Shown: positions 22,820-34,862 of the stretch, piece by piece
How the letters are laid out: every line of letters starts with the position of its first letter
How positions within the stretch are numbered: the first letter of the stretch is position 1
Source of the DNA: Panagrolaimus kolymaensis
Lineage: Eukaryota > Nematoda > Chromadorea > Rhabditida > Panagrolaimidae
DNA length: 64,000 nucleotides
Direction of reading: 5' to 3'
NCBI GenBank assembly: GCA_028622995.1
Contig: JAJQJQ010000061.1
Location: forward strand, 868,001 to 932,000
Program-made: the position numbers and the translations under genes
The notes under the pieces: model-generated
What the model was told of the DNA's origin: nothing
What the model saw: only the letters and a program-made list of their open reading frames with translations
Databases searched by the model: none

Positions 22820-25535
22820 AAATCAAGACGTTGATCGTAGTCACGTTTCCGGATATTTTGTTTAATTTTTTACTTTTGTGGACAGATGTTTGCGGAATAA
22901 ATGATTAAGTAATTTTGTTTAAGAATTTACGAATAAGTATCTCACTTTTTGGGATTTGAGGATTTACTTTTGAGGACTTATCTTTGAGAATTAAAAAATA
23001 AAGGAAATAATGATTAAGGAAATAATGATACGGGATTTAATTAAAAGTTTCACCTTTTATGGAATAATTGATTCAGTAATTAATTTTATGGAACCTTTTT
23101 TGGATATTTATAAATCAGGATTTATTTATAAGTTTTTTTCTTTCAGGATTTAACAATGAGGAATCAATTTTAAGGATTAATGATTCAGGATTTATTTTTT
23201 TGGCGTTATGTTTCAAAACATTTCTTTAAAGACTCAGCCTTGAGGATTTTTGTTTCCGCTTTAAGCTTTTCAGATTTGCACATTTGGGGCTCAAATGGCT
23301 GGTAGATTAAATTTTTTTGTCATTTCATAAAATTTTTCTTTTTAATATGTTGTGACCTTGCACACACAGAAGTATTCCAAGTGCCGCGTTCTCTGGTCCC
23401 GTATGGAATGGTGCCGTGGATGGCTGAATGGTAATTCTCAATCACGCACATTCTCATATTTTGTCATAGTTGTTTTCTAACTTTTGTTCAGTAGTATGTA
23501 ATTTATCCTTGCCGAGCAGTTGCTCAAATAAAGATCACTTTATATTTGTTGTACCTGATTGAGGTTATAACAAAGTGTTGACGAGAGTGATTAGTACTAA
23601 TTTTGGTGCTATTTTCGACTCTCACGCTGTTCTCGTCTCAAACCTCCGAAAAGCCTCCGAAGTCTCAAATGATCCAAGAAAAAGGAAATTTGTTCGTCAA
23701 ATTGCTCGCATAGGAACTCAAAGAAGAACATCTCAAATAGTTTATGCTTTCAGCTCTAAAAGCACTGGTCGTACTGCTGTAATAGCTTTTGGAAAAAGCT
23801 TATGGGAAAAAACCTCAGCATGGTAATTTTATGTCTTTTTGTTCAAAAGCGAAACTTTCGTTGTTGGTTATCGAGTAAGAAACCATCCGGTTTACGATTT
23901 AACCGTTAACTTAAATCTCTGTTCGGGTGATCTCTTGTTCAATGAAGTCAAGTATGAACTCAACAAGAATACAGCATGGTCCAGAAATGGCAAATACTCC
24001 AAAAAGAAGAGGGAAAAGGGTCATGGAAGAACCCAAGACAGAAGTCGAAACCTCAGGATGAGCCTATGGTACTGCAATCAAGAAGCGATTGGTATGTTTT
24101 CTGTGGAATCAAATATGCTTATGGTCAAAACCTGGTAAAGAACAACGAATAAAAGCTGAAATCAAAGCTGTACTGAAATCAAATGCTGATGTCAAACTTG
24201 GTAAAGAACTTGATTATGATACTTCTATGGTAACTAAAAGTGTAATTCCCTTGATTTATCTGTACTCGATGGTTATGCTCGTATGTTTATCTCAAAACTC
24301 ATATGATATGTACTATGTTCTCCATCAAGTTCGTCGTCCAGAAGATGCTCAATGAAAGCTGCTGAAAGAAGAGTTAAGGCTTAAGCTCTCGAAAAGCTCC
24401 GTTTGATGATAGCGAACAATCATCCGGCTTACGATTTGGCCGAGAGCACAAAATCTTTGTCTCTTTTGCTATTTTAACATGGTCAACTCAAGTGATAATT
24501 GATGCTGATCAACATGGTAAATGTGCAATAAGAAAACGTTTTGATGATAGCGAAGAATCATCCGGTCTACGATTTGGCCGTGATCGCTTGGTGAAACCTG
24601 TAAGTGCACTCAAGCTTCAAATCGAAATCAAGCCCGACTAGGGCAAAATGTATCTTACTTTTCATTAATTTAAACGACCAGACCAACAATATTTAATTTT
24701 AATGTTCTTAATTATTTTTTTTTTTGTCAAAAATTCGCGAAAATATATCCTTCTTTATTTATATCAAATAAAAAAATTAAAAAAGTTCTCCAAAATTTGA
24801 AGAATGAAGCTATCTTGTCGTAGCAATTAATAATAAATAAGAAAAATAAAAAAAATGAATAAAAATTTGGTGAAAAAATTTATTTAATGAGTTGAAAAAT
24901 GAGTCAAAATGGTGGTGGAGAGATAAAATGAAAAATAAATTGGTAGAGTTGGAGTAATGGCTGAAATTTGTTGCTAAACGTTAATTTCATAACATTTGAC
25001 AACATATTAGAAAGAAAAATTTTATGAAATGACAAAAAAATTTAATCTACCAGCCATTTGAGCCCCAAATGTGCAAATCTGAAAAGCTTAAAGCGGAAAC
25101 AAAAATCCTCAAGGCTGAGTCTTTAAAGAAATGTTTTGAAACATAACGCCAAAAAAATAAATCCTGAATCATTAATCCTTAAAATTGATTCCTCATTGTT
25201 AAATCCTGAAAGAAAAAAACTTATAAATAAATCCTGATCCATAAATATCCAAAAAAGATTCCTTTTTCTTTAATTCCTTGATAATAAATATTCTATAATA
25301 CTTCCTTAATCATTTATTCCTGTAAAATGATTCCGCAATCATTAGTTCCTTATTTTTTTAATCCTTACATGTAAATCCGCTAAGATAAAAGCTGAATGAG
25401 TGTTCCGCAAAAAAGTATCCTGAAAAAGTAATTCCGTAAACCTTTTTCCTTTAACATAAAAACTTAATCATTTATTACTTAAAGATTTATCCTCAAACAA
25501 AATATCCGGAAACGTGACTACGGAAGTCGATCAAC
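22820..25535. mobile_element. Foldback element with unpaired cargo, 2.7 kb
   Basis: Inverted arms of about 530 bp pair at 22825-23354 and 24998-25531 (axis near 24176; catttgggg at 23281 pairs with the sequence ending at 25071). The arms are built of degenerate short units such as aatcctgaatcattaatcc. The 1.64-kb unpaired centre has a base composition and codon look unlike the flanks and holds decayed open frames. No recognisable transposase was found. Class unknown; a foldback element carrying captured or ancestral coding DNA fits best. Confidence 0.8.
23575..24640 (+). pseudogene. Decayed coding cargo of the foldback element
   Basis: Several open pieces in different frames look coding rather than random. 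23575-23826 is 83 codons and rich in Arg/Ser. 23987-24355 starts MANTPKRRGKR and has one internal TGA near 24059. 24409-24640 contains EQSSGLRFGRE and ESSGLRFGRD. The same SGLRF string also appears near 23888, so a short unit is present three times. Frameshifts and stops separate the pieces. I do not recognise the family. Confidence 0.45.
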
Positions 25536-26067
25536 GTCAAATCAATCATACAAATTTTAATCTTTTTGCCATACACTTCTTTTAATCTTTAGATCTCGAC
25601 TCGAATATTTTACTTTTTCACTTCAACTTCCGCTATTATGAAGATTGGTTATTTGCTCTACAAATATTTGAAGTTTAAAAATATTGAAGTTAAGATGTAT
25701 GTTCTAAAATAATTTTGTGCAGTAAATCCGTTAATAAAGAAAGTAAAGTTTTTATTTAATTATCTTTTCGAACTTAGTGAATTAAGCTATGAGTTATATA
25801 TTGAATTATTTTTTTTAATAAAAATAAGTGAAGTTGCAGTATCATAAAAGGTCAAAAGTGAAACTTAACTTTTCCTAATTTTTTCATCAACCAAAAAAGG
25901 CTTCGAAGATTAAAAATTAATTAAATTGTTGGCAAACTTTAAAAAAAATGAACGAGTATATAAACAGAGTAATTTTTTTATTAATCTTAAAACAAAACAC
26001 AGTTTTATATTGTTTAACTCCTACATATGTAAAAAGAATGATTGAATAGACTGTTGCATCTCAAGTT
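25536..26067 (+). promoter_or_regulatory. Upstream region of receptor S3
   Basis: Intergenic sequence with a TATA-like gtatataaac near 25957. The part at 25545-25760 is homologous to 41565-41800, beyond the retrotransposon. The last bases before the ATG (tcaagtt) match those before S5, which groups S3 with S5. Confidence 0.45.
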
Positions 26068-27368
26068 ATGGAACCATTAATAGATTTACGATTAATTTTG
26101 CACACCATTTCAACAATTAATGCAAACATTGGATTTGTTTTAAATGGAATTTTAATTTATTTAATTTTCTTTAAAATATCAAAATTATTGGATGATTATA
26201 AAATTGTTTTAATTCAAAATTGTTTTATTGATATATTTTTTACTATTGTCAATGCTCTTGCTGGAATGGTAAGTACATACATCTTTTTAAATAAAAAAAT
26301 GAAAGGTTCTAAACCACATTTTGACAAAATATTTTGCAAACCATAAAATATCTCTCTTTTTTTTATTTTAGCAAACTGATTACAAAGATGGATGGTTTTT
26401 TCTTGTCCTTTCTGGAAAACCATCAACTCTTCCATTTCCATACAATTTTTTGTACATGGGTTTATGGGTTTTTGCTCTTTTTTGGTGTTTAACTTCTATC
26501 CCTGTGCAATTTGTTTATCGATATTTTATGATTGTTCGTGAAAAACAACTTAAAACATATCAATATTTTATTTGTCTTGGAATCTCCACTTTTGCGGCTT
26601 TATCATATGCAAGCACTTTTTTATGGGTTGTTTATCCAACTGAACAAAAATATGAAATTACTATTCCGCTTTTAAAGGCAGACGTTTATTATAACAAAGG
26701 AATTCCGCCATATTATACTTCGAGCATTCGCGAATGGCCTTTACGAATTGTGTTTACATATGCTTTGATTTTGGTTGGATTAAGCTACAGTATCACAACG
26801 ATTGCTTGTATCAAAGTTTGGAGAAAATTGGATTACCACACCGTTGATTATATTTTGTCACCTCAAACGCGGAGGATGCATATTCAAATGACAAAAACCA
26901 TTATTTTACAGGTAGAACACAGGCGAAAACTTTGCCTTTAATTGTTTAACGATATATTGTATTTGCAGGCTTTGGTTCCGCTAATTTTTGTTATGTTCCC
27001 TATTGGAGCTGCTGTAATTTCCACTTTTCTTCTTCTAAATATTCCTGGTTTAGGAGTAATAATTACTTTATTTTGGTGTTGGTAAGTGCCATAATTTTTT
27101 TTTCAATTAAAACTCAATTTAAAAATTTTAAATTATTTCTTTTAGGATTCCATTAGCAAATCCTTTGGTAACTATTTGTTCTATAAAAGCCTATCGAAAT
27201 GCACTAATAAAAATGGCAAAAATTTTATTGACCTTTAAAAATTGGTGTGGAGCATTTAGACGAATTGGCACAACACCAACAACAACCATAACTTCACCAT
27301 ATATTATTGTTTCTCCAACAACTAATAATGTAGAAGCAAATGAAAGAAGAAATATATTTATATATTAA
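26068..27368 (+). CDS. Srd/Str-like chemoreceptor, array copy S3 (358 aa)
   Basis: Exons 26068-26268, 26372-26911, 26969-27081 and 27146-27368 join in frame. The first exon is 201 nt, 33 shorter than in S1/S2/S4/S6, because the protein starts MEPLIDLRLIL without the MAERFIA leader. The second extracellular loop reads SGKPSTLPFPYNFLY rather than the GFPGDW form, a subtype shared with S5. TM7 ends NPLVTICSIKAYRNAL. The stop codon directly touches the palindromic MITE that follows, so the 3' UTR must run into that element. Confidence 0.88.
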
Positions 27369-27742
27369 CAAGGGAACGGTCAGGCATGTAAGTGTGATTT
27401 CGATATTTTGTTTAGCCCAGAATATTATTTAGCATATTTTATAACATATCCCAAAATCTTAGCGGCGAATGGAAAGATGGTCTAAAGTTACAAGTCCTCA
27501 AAGTTTCAAATGATCAACTGGGAAACCCTATTGGACCTTTTTGACTCATAGGGTTTCCCCGTAAGACCTTTTTGACTCATAGGGTTTCCCTGTTGATCAT
27601 TTGAAACTTTGCGGACTTGTAACTTTAGACCATCTTTCCATTCGCCGCTAAGATTTTGGGATATGTTATAAAATATGCTAAATAATATTTTGGGCTAAAC
27701 AAAATATCGAAATCTCACTTACATGTCTGACCGTTCCCTTGT
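27368..27742. mobile_element. Palindromic MITE, 375 bp
   Basis: The ends ACAAGGGAACGGTCAG and its reverse complement are at 27368-27383 and 27727-27742. Pairing continues almost to the centre, where an about 30-bp unit (actcatagggtttcccc and its variant) is directly repeated. No coding capacity. It starts at the last base of the S3 stop codon. No convincing target duplication was seen. Confidence 0.85.
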
Positions 27743-27999
27743 AAGCTATTTTAAAAATGGCTTCAACCAGTTTTTTTATGCAGATTTCACTACCAAATTT
27801 TGGTATACTTAAAGCTTTAATTAGACAAAGCGACGTGAATGCTTTTTTTAATGAAAAATATTTCTGCTTGGTTTTAATTATTTTAAGAATGTTATGAATG
27901 CACTATTTTTTAAACAAAATATTTTATTTTTTATTTATTGATTTTCTCATTATAAAAATACAACATTTGTGAAAATAAATAAAACCCTTTTTATTACAC

Positions 28000-28335
28000 A
28001 AATTTTATGAATTTTTAAAAAAATACATTTCCAAGATATTTCAAATGAACTAAAATTTGGTTCAAAAAATATATATAATTAAGGATGTACGTTATTTTAT
28101 CGCGAAGTTGCCACATCTAAAATAATGACTTTTAAATTATTAACATCAAACATTTTAGCCACTGCATTTCGATATGTTTTTACAACGGAAACAACAAGGA
28201 TGACATCAATAATTGGATATAGCATCATTATTCCAGCCATAATAAGTTGAAGATCAAATAAATTAATAAAAAATCCATCCAAAGTAAAAATAAAGGTTGC
28301 ACCCCAAATTGCTGTGGGAGCAGCGCCTAAAATAA
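28000..28335 (-). pseudogene. Truncated copy of the intronless receptor 3' end
   Basis: From about 28005 to 28330 the sequence matches 16665-16990 with an offset of 11340 and only about two or three substitutions seen by eye. It holds the last about 80 codons of the intronless receptor plus its 3' flank and stops abruptly after the GAAPT motif at 28330. With no upstream part it cannot make a receptor. It is tail-to-tail with S3, the same geometry as the intact gene with S1. Confidence 0.85.
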
Positions 28336-28449
28336 GTTAAAATATGGAAAAAATAGCATTTCCTCATTGGCTGATATAATTATTTTTATTTTTGACTTTC
28401 TTACTTTTTTTTAAAATAAAATACATTCATATAACTCAAACGTTGTTGA

Positions 28450-28890
28450 CGGATAATATTTTATTTATTTTTTTAGGTTACATTGCTTTCGTTTTTTTCC
28501 CTTACGTATTTCCATAGATAGACGCATTTGGTTGGTAATCTTTATCCATTTAGCCATTTGTTCTATGACTCATATCTATAGAAAGCCATTATTTAACGAA
28601 AAAAATATTAGTTTTAACTTTTTCTTTCTTTTACAAATATTTTCTTAAGAGATTACCTTTTTTTATTAATAAAATGATGCTTTATGAAAAAAAAGAGATA
28701 AAAAAGTAATTAAAATAATAACTTTTTTCCCGTCGTTATTTTGTTAATTATCATTCAAGTGTGTGGTATAAAGTCGTTAAAAGAAAATCTCATGCAATAA
28801 TCACGCATGAGTCAAATTTTTTTTTAATAAAATGAGTATAAAAAGAGTTAGAAAATAATGTTATACTTTAATATTGTGTACTTTTTTTTT
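28450..28890 (+). promoter_or_regulatory. Promoter block of receptor S4
   Basis: Copy of the S1 block. It has aattatcattcaagtgtgtg near 28747, CGCATGAGTCAA at 28804-28815 and a TATA-like tataaaaag at 28837-28845, about 60 bp before the start codon. Confidence 0.6.
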
Positions 28891-28898
28891 ATGACAAA

Positions 28899-30244
28899 AT
28901 GGCTGAAAGATTTATAGCTCCTGGAGGCTTTGAAGAGCCTTTAGTAGATTTACGAAAAATTTTGGCGATCACTTCTTCCACAATCGCAAATATTGGTTTC
29001 GTCCTAAATGGAATTTTGGTATATTTAATTTTCTTTAAAACTTCAAAATTAATGGAAGACTATAAAATTGTTTTAATTCAAAATTGTTTCATTGATATCT
29101 TTTTTACTATCGTTAATGATGTGGCTGGATTGGTAAGTCTATTTTCCTTATATAAAAATAATTTAGATATGCTACATCACTTTTTTTGACCAACTTTTTG
29201 ATTTGATGTTATTCCATTTTTTAAATAAATAAAAACCCCGCTTTTTTAGCAAACCGATTACAAAAATGGATGGTTTTTCATGATAATTTCTGGAAAGCCA
29301 GGGCTACTTGGCTTCCCTGGTGACTGGATATATGTGTGTTTATGGGTTTTTGCTCTTTTTTGGTGTTTGACTTCGATTCCCGTGCAATTTATATATCGAT
29401 ATTTTATGATTGTTCGAGAAAAACAACTTAAAACTTACCAATATTTTATTTGTCTCGGAATTTCCACCTTTGCAGCTTTGTCGTATGCAAGCATGTGTTT
29501 ATGGGTTTTTTATCCAATCCAAGAAAAATATGAAATTACTACCCCACTTCTTAAAGCCGATATATATTATTACAAAGGCATTCCACCGTATTATATTTCA
29601 AGTATTAGAGAATGGCCTCTTAGGATTTTATTTACATACGCCTTGTGCTTGGTTGGATTGAGTTACAGTATCACAACGATTTCGTGTATTAAAGTTTGGC
29701 GGAAATTGGATCATCACACCGCTGGTTATATTTTGTCACCCCAAACACGACGAATTCATAAACAAATGACGAAAACAATCATTCTACAGGTATGAAAATC
29801 GGATAAAAAAAGTTCTAACTTGACAAATTTAAAAAAAAATATTGTTTATATGGTTTAACTTTTTTTTCAGGCTTTAATCCCTCTTATTTTTGTTATGTTC
29901 CCAATTGGAACAGCTGTAATTTCAACATTTCTTTTTATTAATATTCCTGGCTTTGGGGTTATAGATACCTTATTTCTGTGTTGGTAAGCCCAAAATTCTT
30001 AGTAAAAAAAATGTAGTATAATAAGAAATTTTCTTTTTTTAGGATCCCATTAGCAAATCCTTTGGTAACAATTTGTTCGATAAAAGCTTATCGACTTGCG
30101 TTAATAAAAATGGGAAATCGTTTGTTGAATATTAAAAAAAGACGCACAACAACGGTTAGTACCATCGGTGCCACAGCACGAGCAAAATCTTCGTCGAATA
30201 TTATTGTTCCTACAACGAACGATGCTAGAGATAGCAAATTTTAA
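28899..30244 (+). CDS. Srd/Str-like chemoreceptor, array copy S4 (362 aa)
   Basis: Exons 28899-29132, 29250-29789, 29871-29983 and 30043-30244 (234, 540, 113, 202 nt) give an intact seven-TM receptor starting MAERFIAPGG. It has SGKPGLLGFPGDWIY, FIYRYFMIVREK, SPQTRRIHKQMTK and a closing NPLVTICSIKAYR. The stretch around 29300-29400 matches S2 almost base for base, while 29508-29580 matches S5, a mosaic pattern that suggests gene conversion. The tail is Thr/Ser-rich and ends in KF. Confidence 0.88.
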
Positions 30245-31951
30245 ATATATTGTATATTAACTCTGAAATACAAATTACTATAAGCTTCTCAGGTTAAAAA
30301 AAAATTTTGTTGCTAAAAAGCTTCTGATAATTTTTTTGTCTCTTATATTTATTTTTTGCCTATCATATTTTGTAATTGTTTAAAATTTTTCTTGTAAATA
30401 ATTAAAAAATATATTTCTTTCATTTATTCTAGCATCTGTTTTGGTTTTTCATTAATAGTATTGCTTGTAAATTTTATGCCACTTCAAAAGCTTTCACTTT
30501 CCTTTTATTTTTGCTTTTTTTAACATATATAATAAAATTTAAATTTAACTTCATTTTTTTAAAATAAATATATTTAATTAACGGCTTGTTGGTAAGCATT
30601 AAAAAACATTTTTTTTTAAATAGTTAATTTGCTTTGACCTTTTTTAAGAAATATGTATGGCAATCAAATGCACTTTAAATTTTTTGTCAAAAATTTGTTT
30701 TACTTTTTATAACCAACGAGAAAACTTTAGTTATATACTTGCAACTTACGTCACAAAGAGAATGTTCGCCTGCTTTGCAAATATTTGATGTTTAAAACAT
30801 CCAAGTTATGTGGTGACGTGTCTCTAATTTCAAATTATTATTGGTTTATCCTTTCTAAAAAAATAGTGAAATAAGCCTAGGCGCTTTTAAATTTGATTAT
30901 TTTTTTAATAAAAAAAAAGTGAAAACAGCTGTTTTTTCAAAGGTCGAAAGTTAAACTTTCCCAAGTTTTTTTTCGACAACCAAAAATGCTTCATAAATTA
31001 TAACAAAAAAATTAAGAATTTCTTCGCATATTTAAAAAATGATTATTATTTATCTTTTCAGTCGTTCAGTAAAATCCGATAAGTTTAAAAAAATGCATTT
31101 TTTATTTCAATTCCAAATTAAAAAAGCTTAAGATTTTTATTTCCCCTAATCCAGGTGTTTGAGTAATCGAATTTGTTTTATTAATATAAAAAAATAAATA
31201 TAAAAACTTTAACTTTTTCTATATTCAATTATATAAAGTCAAAAAGCGGGAGATTTATTTATTTTTTTTCTTGAAATAAATGAGAAATTATTTTTAAGTT
31301 TCATAAATTAACGAAGTTTTATTTATTTTAAAAAAATGAAGAGTTTTTTTTGCAAAACCTCTTACTTTTTGATTATAAAAAGTTCATAAAAAATCAGAAT
31401 TAATTGTTCGCTCGTAAGATTTTAATTTCAGTTTTTTTTAAGGTGAAAGGAACAGACTGATAATATTAATTTTTTAATTCTGAAAAACCCTTTTTCGCTG
31501 GTTATGTCAGAGATCTGTAATACCTAAAAAATTTTACATCATTGATTTATTGCCCACTTCATGCCCACTTCATAGACTACACATTTTTTTGCAACGTTGA
31601 CAACAAGTATCTATAAAAAAAATTTCTAGTTCCTTTTTATTTTTATTTCCACAGCGTTTTGTTAAAAAAATGACTAATTTTTTTGTATTTCTTTAATGAA
31701 AAATTTAATTAAAAACAATTACGATTTATTTTTCAGTTAGTTACCTTTATTATTAATCAAGCGTGAAGCATCTCTAATAAGTCGATGATGGAATATCTTA
31801 CGTTATAACAACAATAACACAAATGTGTCATAAATATTAAATAATAAGTGTAAGAAACTTAATTACTTTTTCATAATTCTCAAAACAAAAAAATATTTTG
31901 AAATTTTTTTTTTTATTCTTATTAATACAAATGCAAGTTTAGTTTCAAGTT
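30245..31951. other. Spacer and upstream region of S5
   Basis: About 1.7 kb of AT-rich DNA with no supported gene. Near 31757 the string caagcgtgaagcatctc matches the motif upstream of S2, so at least the last about 200 bp act as the S5 promoter side. No receptor fragment was found here. Confidence 0.4.
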
Positions 31952-33225
31952 ATGGAGCCTTTAGTGGATTTGAGGCTAATTTTGGAAATCATTTCCATCA
32001 CCACTTCAAACATTGGGTTTATTTTAAATGGAATTCTTGTTTATTTAATTTTTTTTAAAACTTCAAAATTATTGGATGATTATAAAATTGTTTTAATTCA
32101 AAATTGTTTTATAGATATTTTTTTTACTATCATCAATGATTTGTCTGGTATGGTAAGTATAAAGTTTTCAAAACAAGCTTTTCACTACTTTTTTCTAAAC
32201 TTTAATAAATACTCCATTTTATTTTTTTAGCAAATCGATTGCAAAAATGGATGGTTTTTTCTTGTACTTTCTGGCAAGCCTTCGCTTTTGCCATATCCAT
32301 TCAATTTTTTATATACGTGTTTATGGGTATTTGCATTGTTTTATTGTTTGACATCCATTCCCGTGCAATTTGTTTATCGATATTTTATGATTGTTCGAGA
32401 AAAGCAACTAAAATCTTATCAGTATTTTATTTGTCTTGGTATTTCGACTTTCGCAGCTCTCTCATATGCTTTGATGTGTTTATGGGTTTTTTATCCAATC
32501 CAAGAAAAATATGAAATTACTACCCCACTTCTTAAAGCCGATATATATTATTATAAAGGGGTTCCACATTTTTATGTTTCAAATATCATTGAATGGCCTT
32601 TGAGAATTTTATTTACTTATGCAACATGTTTGATTGGATTAAGCTACAGTATCACAACGGTTGCATGTATAAAAGTTTGGAAAAAAATTGGTCATCACAG
32701 CGCAGATTATATTTTGTCACCTCAAACTCGGCGAATTCATAAACAAATGACAAAGACTATTATTTTACAGGTATAGAAAAATGACTTTTAATTGAGAAAA
32801 AAGAAAGATTTTATAACATTTTTTTAAAAATCAAAACAAAAATTTGCTTATTTTTTAGGCTATTATCCCTTTAATATTTGTTATGTTTGCGATGATTTGT
32901 GTTTTGATTTCAACTTTCTTTTTCCTAAATATTGATGGCTCAGGGGTTATGATAACTTTGTTTTGGTGTTGGTAAGAGCAAATAGAAAGCTAAATAAAAA
33001 TATTAGCTTAACACCCTTTGTTTTTTTAGGATTCCATTAGCAAATCCTTTGGTAACCATTTGTTCAATAAAAGCTTATCGATATGCTTTAATGAAAATGG
33101 CAAAAAATGTAGTGAACCTCAAAAAGCGATGCACTTCAGTTAGTTTGATTGCTGTTGCAACAACAAGGTCTTCATCAAATATTGCCCAAACAACGAATGC
33201 TGAAGTACAAAATATTAATAGTTGA
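31952..33225 (+). CDS. Srd/Str-like chemoreceptor, array copy S5 (349 aa)
   Basis: Exons 31952-32152, 32231-32770, 32859-32971 and 33030-33225 join in frame. It is of the short-leader type (MEPLVDLRLIL, 201-nt first exon), with loop SGKPSLLPYPFNFLY as in S3. The third exon is more diverged than in the other copies (FVMFAMICVLISTFFFLNID). TM7 keeps NPLVTICSIKAYRYAL. A block of about 70 bp at 32482-32555 is nearly identical to S4. Ligand unknown. Confidence 0.87.
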
Positions 33226-33339
33226 AAATAGAATGAAGTGGAAAATGATGTATATCCATCACTTTCGTTGATATTTATTTTTGTTAAATAGTCTTTTTAT
33301 TGGGTGAAAAACTCATTCTCCTTTATAAAAAAATATATC

Positions 33340-33620
33340 AATGATTACATCAAATACAAGATATATCTCCATTATAGCAGCCATAATAAGTTGAAAATTA
33401 TAAAATTCATCAAAAGTAAAAATAAGAGTTGATAGTCATGTAGGAATACCACCAAAAAATGAGAGCAAAAAAAATGGGCTAAAGTTGCTCGAAGAAAATT
33501 GCTTTTTAGTTTGTTGTGAAAATGTTATTTGAGTCTTTTTTAAATTCGAAGCAATCAGCTGGGATTGTTACCACACAACAAATATAAATTCATTATACAT
33601 TTCTCCTAAAATGAGTGCAG
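33340..33620 (-). pseudogene. Decayed intronless-receptor fragment behind S5
   Basis: On the minus strand the translation reads SQQTKKQFSSSNFSPFF, then FFGGIPT, a stop, LSTLIFTFDEFYNFQLIMAA and on to VFDVI. This aligns with TM6-TM7 of the receptor at 16757-17788 (SNQTKKQFSLIFRATF...). It is tail-to-tail with S5, about 115 bp away, matching the S1/intact-gene geometry. Confidence 0.75.
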
Positions 33621-33880
33621 AAGCAACGTAGTATATGACAAAGTACAAAAGAAAAAAAAGATGTACATATTTACCATTAAAATAAATATGTATGTATTTA
33701 TTTCTCAAAAACATATACATATTATTTTATTTCACAAACATCAAAATATCACCATTATTTTTTTTCGCAAACAAACAAATTTCGTGATTAAAACACATGT
33801 TAAAAATAAAAAATTACAGCCTTTCTACCCCACAAGAAAGCAAAATAGAAATATTAGATTAATTCTCTTTGCTTTTTTAG

Positions 33881-33917
33881 GATTCCATTAGCAAACCCTC
33901 TAGTAACTATTTGTAAT
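33881..33917 (+). pseudogene. Orphan exon-4 fragment of an array receptor
   Basis: A tttttttag acceptor followed by a 37-bp stretch encodes IPLANPLVTIC, the start of exon 4 of the array genes, after which homology ends. It is a relic of a further array member or of a recombination event. Confidence 0.7.
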
Positions 33918-34419
33918 CCGTCTTTTACCTTATTAAATTTTTGTCTTTTTAGGTACATAAACATCAAGAGCATTTTCTAACAAAATTCAAGAATAATACA
34001 CACTGTAGTATGTGCAACATGTAATTTTGAAACAAAAACTTTATACCACCAATTTTTTTTAATAGGTCAATATTTCTACAATAAGTATACAGTTGACAAT
34101 TCAATAATTTATTAAAGGAACAGTCTCATTTTTAGCTTTTTTGAAATTTGAAATCGCTGGTTTTTGTCAAATTCAGATGCTTGCAAAATGCAAAAGCCTT
34201 TGTTTAAATACTTAGAAAATTTTTTTTTCAATATTTTTGTTTTTTATGAAAATGGCAGATGTATCGACTATACTAAGCAGCTTACGACCACTGAGTGTAT
34301 AGAAAATAATGAATATTGGTAGTTGAAATCTTTGAAAAAAATAAAAAATCGAGATAATTATTTTTATTTTTGACTTTCTTACATTTTTAAAAAAAATAAA
34401 ATATAACTCAAACATTGTT

Positions 34420-34860
34420 GAAGCATAATATTTATTTTATTTTTGAGGTTACTTTGCCTTCGTTTTTTTATTCTTATATATTTCTATAGACGCATTTGGT
34501 AATCTTTATCCATTAACCATTTGCTCTCATAGATATAGAAGACGACAGCTATTATTTAACAACAAAAAAAAATATTAGTTTTAAATTCTTCTTCCTTTTA
34601 TCAATATTTTTTTAAGAGATTATTTTTTTTTAAATTAAATGAATCTTTTTGAAAAAAAAAAGACAAAAAAGTGCAATTATAATATTAATCTTTTCCTGTA
34701 GCTATTTGTTAATTATCATTCGAGTGTGTGTTGTAACTTCATTTAAAAAGAAAATCTCATGCAACAATTACGCATGAGTCAAATCTTTTTTTAATAAATT
34801 CTGTATAAAAAGATTTTAAAAATAATATTATACTTTATTATTGTGTACTTTTTCATGACA
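34420..34860 (+). promoter_or_regulatory. Promoter block of receptor S6
   Basis: Copy of the S1/S4 block. It has tttgccttcg near 34456, aattatcattcgagtgtgtg near 34712, CGCATGAGTCAA at 34771-34782 and TATA-like tataaaaag at 34804-34812, about 58 bp before the start codon. Confidence 0.6.
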
Positions 34861-34862
34861 AA

